Positions 4,610-7,216 of a stretch of 7,216 nucleotides of DNA are shown here, in pieces; position 1 is the stretch's first letter, and every line of letters begins with the position of its first letter. The DNA comes from Ramlibacter sp. (GTDB taxonomy: Bacteria > Pseudomonadota > Gammaproteobacteria > Burkholderiales > Burkholderiaceae_C). The stretch is from contig JAMPXR010000125.1 of the NCBI GenBank assembly GCA_023701085.1, positions 1-7,216 of the forward strand, in the 5' to 3' direction. The notes under the pieces were generated by a model. It saw nothing but the letters and a program-made list of their open reading frames with translations. It was not told the DNA's origin and did no database searches. Position numbers and translations under genes: made by a program.

Positions 4610-6967
4610 ATGGCCACGAGGAATTCGTCCGTCCGCCGGAAAGCGTCGGCAGCGCGCGGCGGCAAGACTGCCCAGGCAAGCGGCAACGCCCCACCGAGCG
4701 ACGCGCTGGTGATCTACGTGCATGGCGTGGCGCAGAACGAGCCGCCGGCCAGCCTCAAGCTGCAATGGGACCTCGCCCTGTTCGGACGCGACATGGGCGG
4801 CCGCAGCCGCATGGCGTACTGGGCCGATCTGCTGCGTCCTGAAATCCTGCAGCCGCAGGGCCCGGCCGTCAGGCGCAAGAGCGCGTCATTGCCGGATGCG
4901 CTGGACCTGGAGGCGGCGCTGGACGATGCGCGTGTTCCCGCAGGCAAGCGCGACGGTGCGCGCGAGCTGGCGCTGGGCCTGTTGCGCGAAACGGGGGTGC
5001 CCGAAGCCGCTTCGGGCGCGCCGGGCAAAAAGATCCTGCCGCTGCCGGGGTTCCTGCGCAAACCGATCAGCCGCGCTTTCATCGAGGGCCTGATCGCCGA
5101 TACCGCGGCCTATTTCTTCACGCCGGGCATGCGCAAGAAGATCCGCGACCGCCTCGCCGCCGAGATCGGGCTGGCGGGGTCGCAGCCGGTGACCATCGTC
5201 GCGCACAGCCACGGCTCCATCGTGGCCTACGAGGTGCTGTCTTTCCTCGAGGAAAGCGACGTCCGCCTGGACGCGCTGGTGACCATCGGCTCGCCCCTGG
5301 GGATCCGGGAGGTGCAGGACTTCCTGGACCCGGGCGAGCCCTTCAAGGTGCCGGCCGTCGTGAAACGCTGGCACAACTTCGCCGACCCGCTGGACCCGGT
5401 CGCGTTCGACAAGAACCTCGCCGGCGACTTCGCGCCGCGCGGCGCGATCGAGGACCAGATCATCATCAACAACGACACCGGGCTGCATCCGGGTTTCAAT
5501 CCGCATTCGTCGGTCGGTTATCTGTCGCACCCCAAGGTGCGGCGCGCGGTCAGCGACGCAATGCGCCTGGACGTGCTGTCGCGCTTCGTGCTGGCGCGCG
5601 ACGTCGCGCAGCGGCTGGGCGCGCCGCCCGAGCAGCGCCATGCCGTGCTCATCGAAGTGCTGGAGCCGGGCTTCAACGCACTGGACGAATCCGACGAATC
5701 CAGGGAAGCCGCCGAGAAGCGGGAACGCGCGAAACTCGCGCCGGCGCGTGACCGGGAGATGCCGTCCCTGAAGCTCGAGCACAGGATAGCCCATGCGGCG
5801 GCGCGGCTGCGCGAGCTGGTCGGCAGGAAGAACGAGGAAGCGGCGCGCATCGATCCGCTGCGCCGCTTCGTCGCCGCGCGGCTGACCGCCGGAGAACTGC
5901 AACTGCTGGGGGCGGCGCACCGCGAGATGCGCATCTACGCCGTGTGGCGCAGCTCGCGCAAGGCGAAGCTGACGGGCCGCTCGATGCTGGTGCTCAAGGC
6001 CGACGCCGCGCTGACGAGCTTTCGCGCCGACGGCCAGGGCATCACCTGGGCGGTGCTGGACACGGGCGTGCGCAGCTCGCATCCGCACTTCAAGGGCGTG
6101 ATCAAGGAAGTATGGGACTGCACCCGGCGCGGACGGCCGGTCAAGCTGGCGCAGGACAAGGACCCGGACGGCCATGGCACCCATGTGGCCGGCATCATCT
6201 CGGGCCAGGCGGCGGATCGCCAGGACGGCACGAAACGGCGGGAACGGGGCGTTGCGCCGCGCACCCGGCTGGTCGTCTACAAGGTGCTGGACGATCGCGG
6301 GCAGGGCGAGGACGCCTGGATCATCAAGGCGCTGGACCACATCGCGGAGCAGAACGAGAACGTCACGGACGGCCTGGCGATCCACGGCGTCAACCTGAGC
6401 CTGGGCGGACCGTTCGACAACACCGTGTACGGCTGCGGCTTCTCGCCGATTTGCGCCGAGCTGCGGCGGCTGTGGCGCTCGGGCGTGCTGGTCGTGGCGG
6501 CCTCGGGCAATGAAGGCCAGCTGAAGGTGCAGACGCGCGATGGCGACATGGACCTGAACACCGCGATGTCGATCGGAGACCCGGCCAACCTGGAGGACTG
6601 CATCGCCGTCGGCTCGGTCAACGCGGACCGGCCGCACCTGTACGGCGTGTCCTCGTTCTCCTCGCGCGGACCGACCGCCGACGGCCGCTGCAAGCCCGAC
6701 GTGGTGGCGCCGGGCGAGCGCATCAGCTCGTGCAATGCCCGCTTTCTGGACGAAGACGACATGTACTACGAGGAAAGCGGCACCAGCATGGCCGCGCCCC
6801 ATGTCTCCGGCCTGCTGGCGGCCTTTCTGTCGGTGCGGCGCGAGTTCCGCGGCCGTCCGGACGAAGTGAAGAAACTGCTGCTGGACTCGTGCGTGGACAT
6901 AGGCCGCGACCGCTACCACCAGGGCCGCGGCATCCCGAACCTGATGCAGATGCTGCTGTCGGTGTGA
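4610..6967 (+). CDS. Alpha/beta-hydrolase fused to S8 (subtilisin-family) serine protease
   Basis: A 785-residue two-enzyme protein. The ATG at 4610 has AAGGAGG 5 bases upstream. The N-terminus (1-30) is basic and disordered with no signal peptide, so the protein is probably cytoplasmic. Residues about 31-325 form an alpha/beta-hydrolase: VHGV (37-40, oxyanion loop), nucleophile elbow VAHSHGS with Ser200, acid probably Asp262 in DPLDPVAFD, and His299 in NPHSSVGYL, the lipase/esterase order. Residues 43-165 would hold a large lid or insertion. A charged linker, probably with a prodomain-like part, spans about 342-470. The S8 domain (about 471-785) has Asp484 (AVLDTGV), His522 (GHGTHVAG), oxyanion Asn634 (ASGNEG), FSSRGPTADGRCKPDVVAPG (684-703) and Ser726 (SGTSMAAPHVSG), a complete Asp/His/Ser triad. 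Substrates are unknown: the first domain likely cleaves an ester or lipid, the second peptides. I recall no characterised member with this fusion. The product might regulate itself by self-cleavage, which is inference. Confidence 0.93.
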   Translation: MATRNSSVRRKASAARGGKTAQASGNAPPSDALVIYVHGVAQNEPPASLKLQWDLALFGRDMGGRSRMAYWADLLRPEILQPQGPAVRRKSASLPDALDLEAALDDARVPAGKRDGARELALGLLRETGVPEAASGAPGKKILPLPGFLRKPISRAFIEGLIADTAAYFFTPGMRKKIRDRLAAEIGLAGSQPVTIVAHSHGSIVAYEVLSFLEESDVRLDALVTIGSPLGIREVQDFLDPGEPFKVPAVVKRWHNFADPLDPVAFDKNLAGDFAPRGAIEDQIIINNDTGLHPGFNPHSSVGYLSHPKVRRAVSDAMRLDVLSRFVLARDVAQRLGAPPEQRHAVLIEVLEPGFNALDESDESREAAEKRERAKLAPARDREMPSLKLEHRIAHAAARLRELVGRKNEEAARIDPLRRFVAARLTAGELQLLGAAHREMRIYAVWRSSRKAKLTGRSMLVLKADAALTSFRADGQGITWAVLDTGVRSSHPHFKGVIKEVWDCTRRGRPVKLAQDKDPDGHGTHVAGIISGQAADRQDGTKRRERGVAPRTRLVVYKVLDDRGQGEDAWIIKALDHIAEQNENVTDGLAIHGVNLSLGGPFDNTVYGCGFSPICAELRRLWRSGVLVVAASGNEGQLKVQTRDGDMDLNTAMSIGDPANLEDCIAVGSVNADRPHLYGVSSFSSRGPTADGRCKPDVVAPGERISSCNARFLDEDDMYYEESGTSMAAPHVSGLLAAFLSVRREFRGRPDEVKKLLLDSCVDIGRDRYHQGRGIPNLMQMLLSV

Positions 6968-6991
6968 GCCGCTGCGTGCTACCGTAGCGGC
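6968..6991. repeat. Hairpin between the fusion gene and the glutaredoxin-like gene
   Basis: Directly after the TGA stop, GCCGCT (6968-6973) pairs with AGCGGC (6986-6991). Extension through one G-U and two more pairs (6974-6976 with 6983-6985) gives a 9-bp stem with a 6-base loop. No T-run follows. The stem ends 4 bases before AGGAG (6996-7000), the ribosome binding site of the next gene, so it might be a weak terminator, an mRNA-stabilising 3' end, or a control on downstream translation. Confidence 0.45.
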
Positions 6992-7006
6992 CATCAGGAG
7001 ATTCCC

Positions 7007-7216
7007 ATGCGCGCCATCCTCGACGAGGCCAGCATCCATCCGGCCATCCGCGACAAGATCGCGAACCACCACAAATGGATCGTCGACGAAGTCCGCGCCG
7101 CGGTCGAAGGCAACGACGTGGTCGTGGTGGGCATGGGCATGAATCCCTGGCCGGCGAAGGCGCGCCAGGCGCTGGACGCGGCGGGACAGACGTACAAGTA
7201 CCTCGAGTACGGCAAC
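7007..7216 (+). CDS. Glutaredoxin-like protein lacking the redox cysteines (3' end outside window)
   Basis: The first 70 residues of a gene that runs off the window. The ATG at 7007 has AGGAG (6996-7000) 6 bases upstream. It starts MRAILDEASIHPAIRDKI with a helical N-terminal extension (residues 1-34), and then the thioredoxin-fold core: VVVVGMGMNPWPAKARQALDAAG, followed by KYLEYGN. Where glutaredoxins have CPxC, this protein has Asn46-Pro47-Trp48-Pro49, so both redox cysteines are missing and no cysteine occurs in the visible part. The surrounding glutaredoxin pattern (strand, turn, then A-K-A-R-x-x-L-D-A-A-G) is intact. I recall similar proteins in Burkholderiales annotated as glutaredoxin, so this may be a family trait. 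It is unlikely to be a classic disulphide reductase; a binding or regulatory role is possible. It lies 39 bp after the fusion gene and may be cotranscribed. Confidence 0.8.
   Translation, partial: MRAILDEASIHPAIRDKIANHHKWIVDEVRAAVEGNDVVVVGMGMNPWPAKARQALDAAGQTYKYLEYGN

Noticed and set aside
2968..4686. 572-codon open frame on the minus strand
   Set aside because: It runs across five convincing genes and gaps and has low-complexity Arg/Pro/Gly composition, typical of GC-rich shadow frames.
4886..7072. 728-codon open frame on the minus strand
   Set aside because: It lies antisense to the hydrolase-protease fusion, is rich in Arg/His/Gln/Val and shows no recognisable motif.

Overview
The window is 7.2 kb of GC-rich, densely coded bacterial chromosome. 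Codon bias, gene families and protein style fit a betaproteobacterium, most likely Burkholderiales (Bordetella/Achromobacter-like). This is a family-level impression from the sequence alone. I saw no insertion sequence, phage gene, tRNA, rRNA or CRISPR array.

Left part (1-3371), envelope sensing. A periplasmic glycine-zipper protein (47-556) is followed by what looks like an operon: a small exported PepSY protein (594-833), an OmpR-family response regulator with clear PhoP resemblance (858-1529), and a PhoQ-like histidine kinase (1526-2860) that overlaps the regulator by 4 bases. The 88-bp gap after the kinase carries a direct repeat with the exact layout of an enterobacterial PhoP box (hexamer-N5-hexamer), 12 bp before a possible -10 element. 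It lies in front of an exported PXPV-repeat protein (2949-3371) with two Asp-rich DxDxDG loops that look like cation-binding sites. The simplest reading is a PhoPQ-type circuit with a periplasmic PepSY modulator and an adjacent target gene. The kinase sensor domain lacks the acidic patch that PhoQ uses to sense divalent cations, so its signal may differ.

Middle part (3372-4446), small genes. These are a short FmdB-type zinc-ribbon protein (3504-3725), a convergent DUF6504-like gene on the minus strand (3804-4022) and an unrecognised 73-residue protein (4225-4446). The gaps between them are 80-200 bp and hold hairpins but no further convincing genes.

Right part (4447-7216). A good sigma70-type promoter (4543-4571) and a strong ribosome binding site lead into a 785-residue protein (4610-6967) that joins an alpha/beta-hydrolase (lipase-like) domain to a subtilisin-family (S8) protease. 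Both catalytic sets are intact and there is no signal peptide. This unusual two-enzyme fusion is the most interesting object in the window. A short hairpin separates it from a glutaredoxin-like gene (7007 onward, cut by the window end) whose redox cysteines are replaced (NPWP in place of CPxC).
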